NCBI GenBank assembly: GCA_949987705.1
Contig: OX465281.1
Coordinates: forward strand, 190,451,112 to 190,515,111
DNA from: Thereva unica
Taxonomy: Eukaryota; Arthropoda; Insecta; Diptera; Therevidae
DNA length: 64,000 bases
Direction: 5' to 3'
The notes below the pieces were generated by a model. The model was not told the DNA's origin and searched no databases. It saw only the letters and a list, made by a program, of their open reading frames with translations. Made by a program: the position numbers and the translations under genes. Below are positions 10,133 through 20,373 of the stretch, one piece after another (position 1 is the stretch's first letter; each line of letters opens with the position of its first letter).

Positions 10133-11224
10133 ATTTACGCCCTGCATCCAGCCAATTGGAACAGCATCGACAAAATTTCATTAACAGCAGCAGTCTCAAT
10201 ACTTTATCTCAGTTTAAATTTTCAGATAATGCTGCTTTTATTCCGGCGAAAAGGTAAAGGTTGTGGGCATTTTCAGCTAAATTAATAATTAACTGTGTTT
10301 AGGGTTCGTCGAAGTTATCACATATGTGGCAAGGGATGGAAAACGATTTTATCTTTCAAAAGAAAAAAACGAACAAGAAATATACAAAGACTTTATAACC
10401 ATAACGAAGTATATCTTCGTGGCGATATATGCACCAGTGATTATTACATATTTTATCCTGGTTTCAACAGCAGCTTCAGCACTTTATAATAACCAGCAAT
10501 TATTTGAGGCTGACAATGTGATTAATTAATTGCGTAATTCACTTCATTTAAGTTGTCTTCAAACGTTTCATTTTAGGTATTCGAAGCCGAGAATGTGCCC
10601 TTTCTGTATTTAATGTACCCATTTAGAAACTTCACGAAGAATTACTTCATCGCTTTCTTTTATCCAACTTTTGCGCTTTACTTGGGTGCTTTATTTCTGA
10701 CTGGATGGCATATTACAATGGCGATTTTATTACTATATCCCAATTATGTATTTAAACTCATAAAAGCGAAATTGGAGAAACTTGATGTAAGTTTTTAAAA
10801 CGTAAATATATTACAAAAAAATTTTTTTTTTTGTTTCTTAGGAAGTTCCCGAGTCAAAAATTAACGAAGAACTTGTATCACTTATTAAGCTGCAAATTCA
10901 AACGACAGAGTATTTTTTATTCAGACAGAATTAATTTTTATATTAACTTTTAATTTAATTCAATTTAAGATTTACTAAAAAAATGGAGTCTTTCATATCT
11001 GCATATATATTCACCGACTTTGTCTTATTTTCAATTTTCCTTTGTTTTGTGCTTTATCAATTTTCAGAGGTATGTACGTAAATTGTTTGATAACATAACA
11101 AGATTTTTTTTTGTAGAACGTCAATAATGGAACCTCTGACGCACTTATTCTTGGTTTTTTCTTCTTTGTTGCAAGCTCAATTCAACTATTTTATCATGCA
11201 ATTGGGAATGATATTTACTATCAG
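10133..11224 (+). CDS. odorant receptor gene A, middle exons (six exons)
   Basis: Six exons join in phase: 10133-10253, 10303-10517, 10577-10786, 10842-10909, 10970-11069 and 11117-11224. Each is flanked by AG and GT, and all junctions keep one frame, although the donor after 10517 (GTGATT) is weak. The product is a seven-transmembrane olfactory ion-channel subunit expected in the dendrite membrane with Orco. Visible features are the TM2-like SLTAAVSILYLSLNFQIMLL, TM3 (YIFVAIYAPVIITYFILV), the loop and TM4 (ENVPFLYLMYPFRNF, then FIAFFYPTFALYLGALFL), and the TM6-like VASSIQLFYHAIGNDIYYQ. Two C-terminal exons follow 7.6 kb downstream. The first exon (TM1) was not found upstream, where TEs begin at 10030, so gene A is either 5'-truncated or its first exon is off-window. 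An exon of the expected kind, with matching phase, exists at 63400 for a second gene. Confidence 0.8.
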
Positions 11225-11556
11225 GTAAATTATATGTTGTCAATACCGGGTCCTTTCCACTTACAATACAGCGAGACACTGTGTTCACAACAAACCAATT
11301 GGAACAATTAAGTGTATGGAACAACCGATATAGTGCACATTTTATAAATGATGAAAGCCCACAATCTCTGGGCCACTTTTTTTTAATGATTAGTTAAAAA
11401 TGTCAGGTTTGGTGATTGCAAAAATTTTATTAGTTTATTATTTATTAACTTCCCAGTAAAGGAAGTTATTGTAATCGGTCCGAAAATCGAAATCGAAGAT
11501 TTCGACGTATTTTCATCTTTCAAGGTCCCTAGAGCATTTTAAGCAAAAAATTGGGA

Positions 11557-12757
11557 GGAAGTACGGTAGTGGCCAAAACAATAGCAACTAAAATTGAGAG
11601 TTTTCATTTTGACATAAAAACAAAGAACTGAATAGGTTTTAATATAAATATTATTTTATATTGAAAGAGTGTTTGCTAGTCTTCCAAAAACATAAAAATT
11701 ATATTTCAATAACAACAACAAGTACATTAAATAAAATTAAATACTTTCAAAGTACTATATAAAGCTGGTCAAAACTATAGCAACTAGGGTATATGATTTG
11801 ATTTTAGGGGCTGTTACGAAAAATTTTAGGGGTCATAGTGCCCCCTACGACTTGTTTTGGGGCCGTGGGAGACAAAAGAGGGGGTTTTTTAGTGCATTTT
11901 TTAGTGCATTTTATGATGCACATACAAATTGATGTAATTAGAGCCCCAGGTGAGGTGCAATGACTTTTTTTTTAATTGATTATGAATTATTACAATCAAA
12001 TGAGTTAGTTTTATAATTTAGACATGAGGGGCGTGCATAGGGTACATATGAGGGAGGGGCAAACTTTCAGGACCCTTATGCCAAAATGAAAACTCTCAAA
12101 ACAAGTCGTAGGGGGCACTATGACCCCTTAAAATGTTCGTAACAGTCCCTACTATAATCCGCCTTCCCAGGAGGCTCCCCAAAAGCTAAAAACAAAAAAA
12201 ATCATTATTTGCCTCTAAGGGGGACATAGAGATTGCCCCCCCCATAAAACCTCCCCCATATGCACTACACCCATGTCCTAATTACGCAATTAACTTATTT
12301 ACCTGTAATAATTCGTAATTAAACCAAAAAAAAACTCATTACAACCCACCCGGGGGGCTCAGTACATCAATTTACAGGTGTTTTGTAGTACACCCTAAAA
12401 AAAGCCCCCCAAAGCCCCAAAAATGGTCGTAGGAGGCTCCCCGACCCCTCAAAATTTTCGTAACAGCCCCTAAAATCATTATTTGCCTCTACGGGAGTCC
12501 TGGAGGTACCCAAAAGCCTCCAGAAAAAAACAAATACCCTAGTTGCTATAGTTATGACTAGCTTTATATAGTACTTTGAAAGTATTTAATTTTATTTAAT
12601 GTACTTGTTGTTGTTATTGAAATATAATTTTTATGTTTTTGGAAGACTAGCAAACACTCTTTCAATATAAAATAATATTTATATTAAAACCTATTCAGTT
12701 CTTTGTTTTTATGTCAAAATGAAAACTCTCAATTTTAGTTGCTATTGTTTCGGCCAC
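11557..12757. mobile_element. Tc1-like foldback element with ~220-bp inverted repeats
   Basis: Arms beginning GTAGTGGCC (11557) and ending GGCCACTAC (12757) are nearly perfect inverted repeats for about 220 bases, including AACAATAGCAACTA and CTTGTTGTTGTTATTG. The end sequence resembles Tc1-type termini. A second inverted structure in the centre, around TTAGGGGCTGTTACGAAAA at about 11805 with inverted partners near 12130 and 12460, suggests another nested foldback. There is no coding sequence. Confidence 0.7.
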
Positions 12758-13640
12758 TACTATATGTGTGTGTGCGCGTACGGATGTGGTCATTTTTTCC
12801 TGCACGATATCGCGCGAACCAAAAAAGATATCGACTTCGTTGAGGTGTCGTTCGAAGCGTATTAACCGAAATATGATCTGAAAAGATTTTCATAAAATTC
12901 GGTCCACCCGTTTTTTTGTTTAAGCGGCATAAGTGATTTTTGTACCTGCACGATATCGCCCGAACCACGTATGATATTGATTTGTTTAAGGTGGGGTTCG
13001 AAGCGTACTATCGACAATATAATCCGAAATGATTTTTATAATATTCGGAGGAGCGGTTTTTTGGTTTAAATGACATAAGTGATTTTTGTACCTGCACGAT
13101 ATCGCGCGAACTATAAAATATATCGACTTAGTTAACGTGCCGTTCGAAAAGTATTAACCAAAATATGATCTGAAAAGATTTTCATAAAATTCGGTCGAAC
13201 CGTTTTTTGTTTTTTTTTGTCTTGTTTTGTCACTTTTTGACGGGGAATTATTTTCTACGCGTGATACAGTTTCAGAAAGTTGCGGCTCACCCCGGGATTT
13301 CCAGTAGTTACCGCAAAATTTGTTCTTTTTGCTCAAGTCTGACAAGTACTTAACAGTTACAGTTTTGCTAATATCTCCGGAAAGCTTTGGAATTTCCAAA
13401 AGAAGTCACTCGCTTCTCAGTTTGTCAACGGCGCTTCAGCACGCTCAATACGAATTTGATCATCCGCTTTAGTGCAACGAACGAAATACGGAGGACATGT
13501 TTGTTTGCTAACGTTCAGGAAAAACAAACTCTCTAGAAAAATCTTGTGAATTTACTACTATTATAGTTATTTGAACTAGCTTCTCTCGGGATTGCTTTGT
13601 CATCTGTTCTGATACCAGCCAATTTTCCACTACACCTTTT

Positions 13641-13810
13641 CCAATTGTAATTCAGAAAGTATCAACTATAATTCAGAAAGTATCAATTGTAACTCAGATT
13701 ATTCAATAGTAATTCAGAAAGCGTCAATTGTAATTCAGATAGTATCAGTTGTAGTTCAGATTTGTCAATTGCAATTCAGAAAGTGTCAATTGTAATTCAG
13801 AAAAATTCAA
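13641..13810 (+). repeat. subterminal array of ~21-bp repeats
   Basis: About eight consecutive units of the type CAATTGTAATTCAGAAAGT, without spacers, repeat inside the left end of the IS630-like element. The inverted counterpart is at about 15555-15690. Confidence 0.85.
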
Positions 13811-14220
13811 AATATTCTAATTGCAGCAATTTCTGCAACAGGAGTCTTATGTATGGAACGCAGAAGATTTAAATTTGCTTAACAGTTAGCTTAAACATTC
13901 GCTTTACATCATTTGCACGAAATGGGTTATCAACTGGGAGATTGATTATTAGAGATTGCGTCAGATAACACAACTTAGCATTGAAACAGTAATAATGGGA
14001 CGATATCATGCATGATGTTACTAGGAGAATATTTATTATGTAATGAAAGATTCAATTGAAATTATTTGGTCAATGAGATGAATATTGAGTATTTCTGAAT
14101 TACAATTAACAATTTTTTTTTTAACATAACACAAACAATATTCTTTAATAAAGAAACAATAAAGAAGCAATAATACAAACACAAACAATAACAGAAATAT
14201 AAAATAAATAAAACAAATAA

Positions 14221-14976
14221 TCAAAATAATGAATGAACTTCGGCAACAACAGGCATGTCGTTCATTGTTAAAGCGGTAGTTTGATGGATTGAACTATGTT
14301 GTACGGCACGAGCACAATCACCTCCTACTACGGTGTCCTTTGCCTGATCTATTATCTCCTTCAAGTAGATAAGTCTTTGTTCCATAACACCAGAACCTGT
14401 AACGCTGGGTATTCTAATATTATTTTTAGCGTAAGCCTTTATCTTTGACCAAATAGTCTCGATAGGATTAAGCATTGGCGAATATGGCCCTAGCCGCAAC
14501 AGAGACGCCATCGTTCCATTAATAACTGTTTCTAAGTTTGAATGGCAAGGTGCGTTGTCTGCAACAATTACCAAATATTCCAGGTCATTTCCTATATCTT
14601 GCCAGTGTTGCATCAGTCTTGTCACCCATGCATTTGCTATATGTGCTGTAAATGAGCCTCTTCTCCGCTCCATTGCCACAACTCCTGCAATAGAGATTGC
14701 TCCTATTAAATGGACGTTAGGGCCTCGTGCTGCCGGAAGGAGTTGGACTGCTCTGGTGCCAGTTACCGCACGGCCCCTTGTTCGTCGGCAAAACAAATTG
14801 AAATTGGTTTCATCTATCCAAACAATCTGTTTCCCTTGCTGTGTGTAGTTATTCAAACTTTGCACATATTCGGCTCTTTTTCTTTTATTTATTTCGGAGT
14901 TCATAGTGCAAGGTTCATTATGAACTTTCTTCATAGTGAAGAGTCTGCCTTCTAGGTAATTACCTACTGTTGACAC
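14221..14976 (-). CDS. IS630/Tc1-type DDE transposase, catalytic domain
   Basis: The 251-codon frame is the RNase-H-fold catalytic part of a cut-and-paste transposase of the Tc1/mariner/IS630 superfamily. It shows NKRKRAEYVQ, the first catalytic Asp in IVWIDETNFNLFCRR, the second in VIVADNAPCHSN, and the Glu in GPYSPMLNPIETIWSKIK. I count 32 residues between the second Asp and the Glu, slightly shorter than the common DD34E. The extended DETNFNLF signature suits the IS630-like branch. The frame continues upstream, after a probable single-base shift near 15010, into a helix-turn-helix at 15008-15188. All three catalytic residues are present, but frameshifts upstream make the full protein non-functional as read. 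Confidence 0.9.
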   Translation of the reverse strand: MSTVGNYLEGRLFTMKKVHNEPCTMNSEINKRKRAEYVQSLNNYTQQGKQIVWIDETNFNLFCRRTRGRAVTGTRAVQLLPAARGPNVHLIGAISIAGVVAMERRRGSFTAHIANAWVTRLMQHWQDIGNDLEYLVIVADNAPCHSNLETVINGTMASLLRLGPYSPMLNPIETIWSKIKAYAKNNIRIPSVTGSGVMEQRLIYLKEIIDQAKDTVVGGDCARAVQHSSIHQTTALTMNDMPVVAEVHSLF

Positions 14977-15007
14977 AGATATCGATGTGTTGAAATTTCT
15001 TATTATT

Positions 15008-15188
15008 TTTTCTTTTAATTGCTGCTAATTTTATGTTTTATGCCCCCTTTGGGCAACATTTTGTCACGCCCTGATCGGATCCAATGAAACGCAGTCCTGT
15101 ACTTGATGTCCAACGTCGCAGCTAAAGCCACCCAGTCCTCACCTCGATTGGCACAATTAACGATTCTTTCGAGATCTTGATTAGTATT
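15008..15188 (-). pseudogene. helix-turn-helix N-terminal domain of the same transposase
   Basis: In a minus-strand frame overlapping the end of the RING frame, codons read LERIVNCANRGEDWVALA, then LDIKYRTAFHWIRSGRDK and LPKGGIKHKI. This matches the DNA-binding HTH and GG-linker that precede Tc1/IS630 catalytic domains. The frame is joined to the DDE frame by an apparent one-base shift near 15010 and to the RING frame by a shift in an A10 run at about 15186-15196. It is too short for a stand-alone gene. Confidence 0.7.
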
Positions 15189-15442
15189 TTTTTTTTGTAT
15201 TTTTTTCTTATTGTGGTTTCAGTTCCAGCGACAACAGCTCTGCAAATAGGACAAGTGGCACTGTTCATATCTTGCTGACATTTTGTATGCAGTAGATGTC
15301 TACATGGTAATAGTCTTATAACTTTATTTCTTGTCATTGGAATGCGGCAAATAACGCAATTATCTTTAAACTCCATTAAAAAATATGGGATTAAACGCTT
15401 TAAATTCGCAACAAATAATAACAATTTAATTAAAAAAGGCAA
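15122..15442 (-). CDS. RING-H2 finger segment inside the IS630-like transposon
   Basis: The 106-codon frame contains a complete cross-brace: CVIC, 14 residues, C-R-H-LL-H-TK-C, 8 residues, CPIC. This is C-x2-C-x14-C-x-H-x2-H-x2-C-x8-C-x2-C. The likely start is the internal methionine of MEFKDNCVIC (around residue 22). RING-H2 domains usually act as E3 ubiquitin ligase or protein-interaction modules. The frame lies within the transposon ends, directly upstream of the transposase HTH on the same strand. A slip in the A10 run at its 3' end would fuse it to the HTH, so RING-HTH-DDE was probably one ancestral protein. A separate small RING gene captured by the element is the alternative. Confidence 0.75.
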   Translation of the reverse strand: MPFLIKLLLFVANLKRLIPYFLMEFKDNCVICRIPMTRNKVIRLLPCRHLLHTKCQQDMNSATCPICRAVVAGTETTIRKKYKKKILIKISKESLIVPIEVRTGWL

Positions 15443-15750
15443 TTTTTAGACATAGAGAATGACACATATTTTGGGTTACTACATATGTTTATTTTTTCTA
15501 TTATAATGCAGTAACTCCAAGTACATAATTCGAATAATTGCCTCAATGAGATGAAAGTTGAAATTTTTTGAATTATAATTGATACTTTCTGAATTACAAT
15601 TGATATTTTCTGATTTACAATTGACAAATCTGAATTAGAATTGACGCTTTCTGAATTACAGTTGAGGCTTTCTGAATTACAACTGGAAAAGGTGTAGTGC
15701 TGAACGTATAACTATTTTGTAAGAAGTCAGTTTATTCCATCTTCGTTTAT

Positions 15751-16424
15751 CATACTGGGAAGTTAATCGTGTAGACCGAAGGGGTCAAACCCACATCCCA
15801 ACTACACCTTTTCCAATTGTAATTCAGAAAGCGTCAATTGTAATTCAGATTAGTAAATTGTAATTCAGAAAGTATCAATTGTAATTCAGAAAAATTCAAC
15901 ATTCATCCAATTGCAGCAATATCTGCAACAGGAATTTTATGTATGGAACGCGGAAGATTTTAATTTGCTTCACAGATAGCCCAACATTCGCTTTAACATC
16001 GTTTGCACGAAATGGGTTATCTACTGAAAGACTTTTAGAGATTGCATCAGATAACACAACTTAGCTTTGAAGCAGTAATAATGGGACGATATCATGCATG
16101 ACGGAGTCACAACACTATTAAAACCTGTCCCACTATATATGGTTCGAAAGTGTGGACATTGAAAAACGAAGACGAAGCATTGGTAGGAAGATTCGAATGG
16201 AAAATCCTTCTTTGTCCTTTGGTCAATTTACTGCATCAATAAGTTGAATATTGAAATTTTCTGAATTACAATTGATACTTTCTGAATTACAATTTACTAA
16301 TCTGAATTACAATTGACGCTTTCTGAATTACAATTGGAAAAGGTGTAGTTTGTCAGTTAAATTAAGAAACTAGTTGGGATGTGGGTTCGACTCTTTCGGT
16401 CCACACGATCAACTTCCCAGTATG
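15751..16424. mobile_element. MITE pair: outer inverted repeat around a deleted copy of the IS630-like element
   Basis: 15801-16349 has the same ACTACACCTTTTCC ends and ~21-bp subterminal units as the element at 13629-15698. It also keeps about 200 bases matching 13810-14015, but lacks the transposase, so it is a non-autonomous derivative. About 50 bases on each side (15751-15800 and 16350-16424) are themselves inverted repeats (CATACTGGGAAGTTAATCGT), so it is nested in another small element. Confidence 0.75.
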
Positions 16425-17199
16425 ATGGATGTTGAATATTATGATTGGATATTTTAATAATAAATTAACAATAGGCAATATAGAATATATGTATAATACC
16501 AAGAATTTGTCACAATTGTTTATCAATATTTTCGCTAAAATGTCAAACTAAATGTGCGCACTTACAAGATTAAGATGACGAAAATGTATATAAAATTGAT
16601 GTATTAATGTTTTTCGGCACCTCAATGAAGTCAATATAGTTTTTAGTTCGCGCGGTATCGTGCAGGTACAAAAATCACTTAAGTCATTTAAACCAAAAAC
16701 CCGCTGGACCGAATATTATAAAAATCTTTTCAGATTATATTGTCGCTAATACGCTTCGAACGGCACCTCAAGTAAGTCAATATCTTTCGTGGTTCGGGCG
16801 ATATCGTGCAGGTACAAAAATCAATTACGTCGCTTAAACAAAAAAACGGGTGGACCGAATTTTATGAAAATCTTTTCAGATCATATTTCGGTTAAGACGC
16901 TTCGAACGACACCTCAACGAAGTCGATATCAGTTTTGGTTCGCGCGATATCGTGCAGGAAAAAATGACCACATCCGTACGCACACACACACATACTTACT
17001 CCAAATTTTTTGCTTAAAATGCTCCTGGGACCTTGAAATATGAAAATACGTTGAAATTTTCGATTTCGATTTTCGGACCGATTACAATAACTTCCTATAC
17101 TGGGAAGTTAATAATGTAATAAAAAACTCAAAAAAAGTTTATCCTACGAAATCGCCCACCCTCAACAAGCATCGCGAAGCATCGCCCACCCTCAACATT

Positions 17200-18470
17200 T
17201 GTCCCTGGTAACGGTAATTTAAAAATCCCCTGAATTCAAGGAGCTCACCTTGGCTGCTTTCTTAGATATAGAGTGCGGTCACGGGGCACTCCAGCGTCTG
17301 GGTGTTTAAGGATGCTCCAGGCATTTTATTAATCAGCTACTGAAGTGCAGGGTCATAATATCTGGTCTGGGGCTTTCAGAAGAAGTTAGACGGGTTGGCA
17401 GAGGCACACCGCAGGGTGGGGTTCCACCGCCGCTCCTTTGGAAACTAACGTGGAGGCCGAATCTTTTAGCGTGAGCTAATAAGGCCAAAACAGCTCTCTT
17501 GTTATGCCAAAGAACGATCGTAGTGGACTGGGGCCTTAAACCCCGCATCATCCACTGGTTGTACAATATACAGCCGTAATCAGCGCTGTACTTATGCATG
17601 GCATATCGGAAAGGTGGACTGTAGCCGAGAAATTGGCAGCCAAAGGCTTTCTTGGGACAAAGGCTTTCTTGGGTGGGCTCCAAATTCATATGATCACTCC
17701 TCCATCCATAGGAGGTTCGCCATCGCTGCCGACAACCTAGATTTTATTACACCTACGTGGACCTTGTAGTAAGGTTTCAATGTTATCCCGATGGGTATGT
17801 ATGTACATATCTACACAGATGGCTCTAAAATTGGGAACAGCGTTGGTTATGGTATCCTCTCCAAGGTATTGAAGATAGATACATCTTCTCGTCTACCCGA
17901 CCATTGCAGCGTCTTTGAGTCACTGCGATCTGGGGGGCTCTCGAACGGCTGAAGATAAATATATATCTCAGAAGAATATATGTATTCTATCCGATAGTCA
18001 GGTGGCCCTCAAAGCTCTTAATTCTGTCGTTACGACATCCACGACTGAACTGCCGCAGGTCACTGTGTGAGACTGCCACTGAGTTTGATATAACTCTTTG
18101 TTGGGTTTCTGTACCCAAGGGGAAACTTCAGGGCAGATGAGCTTGCTATACAGGAAACCGAAGTGGAAAGGACACCCCACTTAACACAGATGGGAATGCC
18201 CTTAGCCACCTATAAACTGGCTGTGAGAAATATCAGCTTAGCTCACACAATATGACCGAGTTTGGACGTGAAGCATTCGAAATATCTGTTCAGTTGAACA
18301 AAAAGGACAACGACTTATGCAGCAGTTAAGATGAGGAAGAAACTGTCTCCCATCTTTTCTGTACATGTCCGGCACTCGCAAGGAAAACAGGAACCTTCCT
18401 CGGCTCAACTTTCATTGATGGATTGATTGAGTTGCAAGACACTGTGGTTCCTGACCGCTTTATTTAAACA
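17200..18470 (+). pseudogene. decayed LINE ORF2: RT and RNase H, R1/LOA-like
   Basis: Several short plus-strand frames carry the order expected of a non-LTR ORF2 with RNase H: FLDIECG near 17260, GRGTPQGGVPPPLLW near 17400, the thumb-like DWGLKPRIIHWLYNIQ near 17530, the RNase H start IYTDGSKIGNSVGYGILS near 17810, LSDSQVALKALNS near 17990, and a C-terminal ETVSHLFCTCPALARK near 18340. Stops and frameshifts separate them. It is related to, but more decayed than, the element at 20120-24429. Confidence 0.75.
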
Positions 18471-18531
18471 AGTCATTCCGTGCGGGATGAAAACTATACC
18501 AATCACAAACTACCTCTAATAAATTAGTAAT

Positions 18532-18790
18532 ATGACCGGCAGCTACTCCAGTAACGGTGGAGGTAAAGATGACAGCAGGTGTAAGTTTTTTAAAAAAGTA
18601 ATGCCTCAAGTAATTTCATACTGTGCCATACTTGTTCGCTCTTTCTACGCAATTGGCGTTGGCACTACGAAAACACAAATCCTAATCAATGTCTTGGCAG
18701 TAGCCTCAGCTAGTTCCCTTTGCCATAGTGCAAAAGAAAAATTGGTCGAAATAGCTTTTAAAACTACTGAACCTAGCAATAAGTATCTTA
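18532..18790 (+). pseudogene. possible relic of another OR exon
   Basis: One frame reads FYAIGVGTTKTQILINVLAV then ASASSLCHSAKEKLVEIAFK. Its spacing resembles the OR TM5-TM6 region ending in a C-x-x-x-E-K-L motif. It sits just upstream of the real C-terminal exons, and a possible acceptor (CTTGGCAG) and donor (GTATCT) are present. Phase and homology are unproven; chance is quite possible. Confidence 0.25.
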
Positions 18791-18818
18791 TTTATTTTAT
18801 CTTATTTTTTCGGTTTAG

Positions 18819-19097
18819 ATTGATTCCATATCAACAGCATTTTACATGTCCTCATGGTACACCTACCCGCTAGATATTCAAAAGACAGGATTAATGATAA
18901 TGATTGGGTCTGCCAAACCTATTCAAATTAAAGCGGTGTACATTGATATGAGCTTGAGCACCTTTCTCAACGTAAGTATAACTTTCATTTATTACACGAG
19001 TAATATTCACAATATAATACAAATTTACTTTTAGATTATTCGCGCCTCATATGCGTACTGTGCAATGCTTAGAAACTTAAAAAGTTCAGGAAAGTGA
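18819..19097 (+). CDS. odorant receptor gene A, two C-terminal exons
   Basis: Exon 18819-18971 (51 codons, phase 0 at both ends) and exon 19035-19097 (20 codons plus TGA) encode the OR C-terminus. The first carries STAFYMSSWYTYPLDIQK, the LMIMIGSAKPIQIKA stretch and MSLSTFLN. The second carries IIRASYAYCAMLRNL near the end. These match the TM6-TM7 loop, the RSQKP-like motif and the terminal S-Y-x-x-x-x-L motif of insect ORs. Phase agrees with the exon ending at 11224. The two could alternatively be the surviving end of a neighbouring paralogue. Confidence 0.85.
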
Positions 19098-19160
19098 ATT
19101 TATTCTTTTAAAATGATATCTTTTCGTAGTGCTTACGAAAGTAGCTGTATTTGAGAGTTA

Positions 19161-19166
19161 AATAAA
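19161..19166 (+). terminator. AATAAA polyadenylation signal for OR gene A
   Basis: AATAAA lies 64 bases after the TGA of the last OR exon, in the expected position and orientation. Confidence 0.5.
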
Positions 19167-20111
19167 CTGTATTGTTGCAAAAAACATTTATTTTAATATA
19201 TACCAAATTGAGGGATATTACAAGCCTATTCTTTCGATACTTCCGAAGTCGCTATAATCTTAGTTCGACATTCGTTTAGTAATTTTTTCGATGTCATGAA
19301 AGTGCTGTATCGTGGAGGAACAGAGAGCGTGCCTATTGGGAGAGACACTTTTCTTATAATTGGTCATAAAAAGCAATTAATGTCATTATATTTCGCCGTA
19401 AAAATTAATGGAAAAATAAAAACCGCCATTAAAACCCGGTTTTGATTCCCAGGTGCAAGAGACCCAATACCTACTTGCGTACCGCAAATGACTCCGACGC
19501 CTTTATTAGCCGGAAATAAAAATGACTGAATGCTGTAAGAAAAAATGATTAGAAGCGCAGTTTACCATATGATCATCTTCTACATTAAAGTAATTGGAGT
19601 GTAAGTGCCCGCATAACAACCTCATATATTATATAATAGCAATACATACACACATATTCACACTATAGTAATAATTATAGTTTTTGGTAGTTTATATAGA
19701 AAACTAGATTGTATTCATTGCCGAACAGTGTTCGACAGACATTTGTGATGTCCGCCGAAGATCGTTTGGTGTTATAGCGAACATTGATTTGTGAGCTATT
19801 GAAAATGTTCGCCGAACATGTTTAGGAACCAAATGTGGAATGTTTGTCCGTTTTTATGTTCGCGAACACTGTTCGGCAAACATGTTCGGTTGGTAGAGAC
19901 GCGGCTATAGAGTTACACTTCAAGCTCGGAAGGTACCCTTCAGGGCTGAGAAACATTTACCATTGCAGTCGTCCCAACAAACAATTTCTTTCTTATAAAG
20001 CCCTCCAAGTTTATAAGAACTAAATAGGCTTTAGCTAAGAGATATAAGTTTGATAAATTATTCTTCAAGAATTTTTGAAGAACTTTACTAGCCAGAAAGT
20101 GGCATATGAAT
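19167..20111. other. no gene recognised
   Basis: AT-rich intergenic DNA. Around 19720-19890 several short inverted pieces of TGTTCGGCGAACA type recur, perhaps a small foldback element. No supported coding sequence. Confidence 0.4.
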
Positions 20112-20124
20112 TAATCTTGCCTGT

Positions 20125-20355
20125 GTGACGGACACTTCTAAGTGGAGGGTCAGTCGCATAGGTAGATATGGTGACGCGAAAAACGGCGGTACCATTCTCA
20201 CCGTATGGTGTCCGAAGGAGGAGGCGGAGGCGGTCAGGCATGCAGGGGGGAAACTCAACTGCGGGCTGGACCTTGCCTACGTGCGATTCCAAAAGGACAA
20301 GCCGGAGGAAATGGTAGAGCCGGCCGGAAAGGCAGCTGAACAAGGGGACCAGTGA
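20125..20355 (+). pseudogene. LINE ORF1 C-terminal fragment
   Basis: The 76-codon frame includes TVWCPKEEAEAVRHAGGKLN and CGLDLAYVRFQ, resembling the C-terminal nucleic-acid-binding region of LOA/R1-like ORF1 proteins. The N-terminal part is lost at the 5' truncation. ORF2 follows in the same frame after the TGA. Confidence 0.6.
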
Positions 20356-20373
20356 AATGGAATCCTCGTCAGC

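Larger units (their letters stand above)
13629..15698 (-). mobile_element. IS630/Tc1-like transposon with RING, HTH and DDE coding segments
   Basis: Termini ACTACACCTTTTCC (13629) and its complement (ending 15698) bound 2070 bases. Directly inside each end is an array of ~21-bp units related to CAATTGTAATTCAGAAAGTAT, about eight on the left and six on the right in inverted orientation, probably transposase binding sites. The interior encodes, on the minus strand, a RING-H2 finger, a helix-turn-helix and an IS630-type DDE domain in that order. Target duplication is ambiguous: TA would be consistent with the superfamily. Confidence 0.8.
11445..17112. mobile_element. composite element with long inverted repeats built of tandem units
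   Basis: The outermost inverted repeat ATTAACTTCCCAGTA starts at about 11445 and ends at about 17112. Each arm continues for several hundred bases (left 11445-11556 plus 12757-13200, right 16600-17112). Each arm contains three diverged ~150-bp tandem units that include GTACCTGCACGATATCGCGC. The left arm is split by a Tc1-like foldback; the interior contains the IS630-like element at 13629-15698 and a smaller relative. A related arm occurs at 49815-50012. No transposase clearly belonging to the outer repeats was found, so this may be a non-autonomous carrier. Confidence 0.6.
11225..18818 (+). other. 7.6-kb OR intron filled by nested transposons
   Basis: The donor GTAAAT at 11225 and the acceptor TTTAG ending at 18818 are both phase 0, so the exons on either side can splice to one OR. 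Other introns of the gene are about 50-60 bases. The excess is a transposon at 11445-17112, LINE debris at 17200-18470 and a short region of unknown origin. Confidence 0.65.

Noticed and set aside
9985..10257. 90-codon plus-strand frame over OR exon 2
   Set aside because: The OR reading of 10133-10253 is in another frame and joins the next exon in phase; this frame mixes Penelope antisense with shifted OR sequence.
12735..13399. Two minus-strand frames and a matching plus-strand frame at 16789-17043
   Set aside because: They are translations of the long inverted repeat arms; the same peptide appears only because the arms are inverted copies.
13641..13810. Regular ~21-bp repeats resembling a CRISPR array
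   Set aside because: Units are contiguous without spacers, diverged, mirrored at the other transposon end, and the genome is an insect's.
14036..14224. Highly hydrophobic 62-codon minus-strand frame
   Set aside because: It is a translation of AT-rich transposon 3' sequence directly after the transposase stop; no family resemblance.
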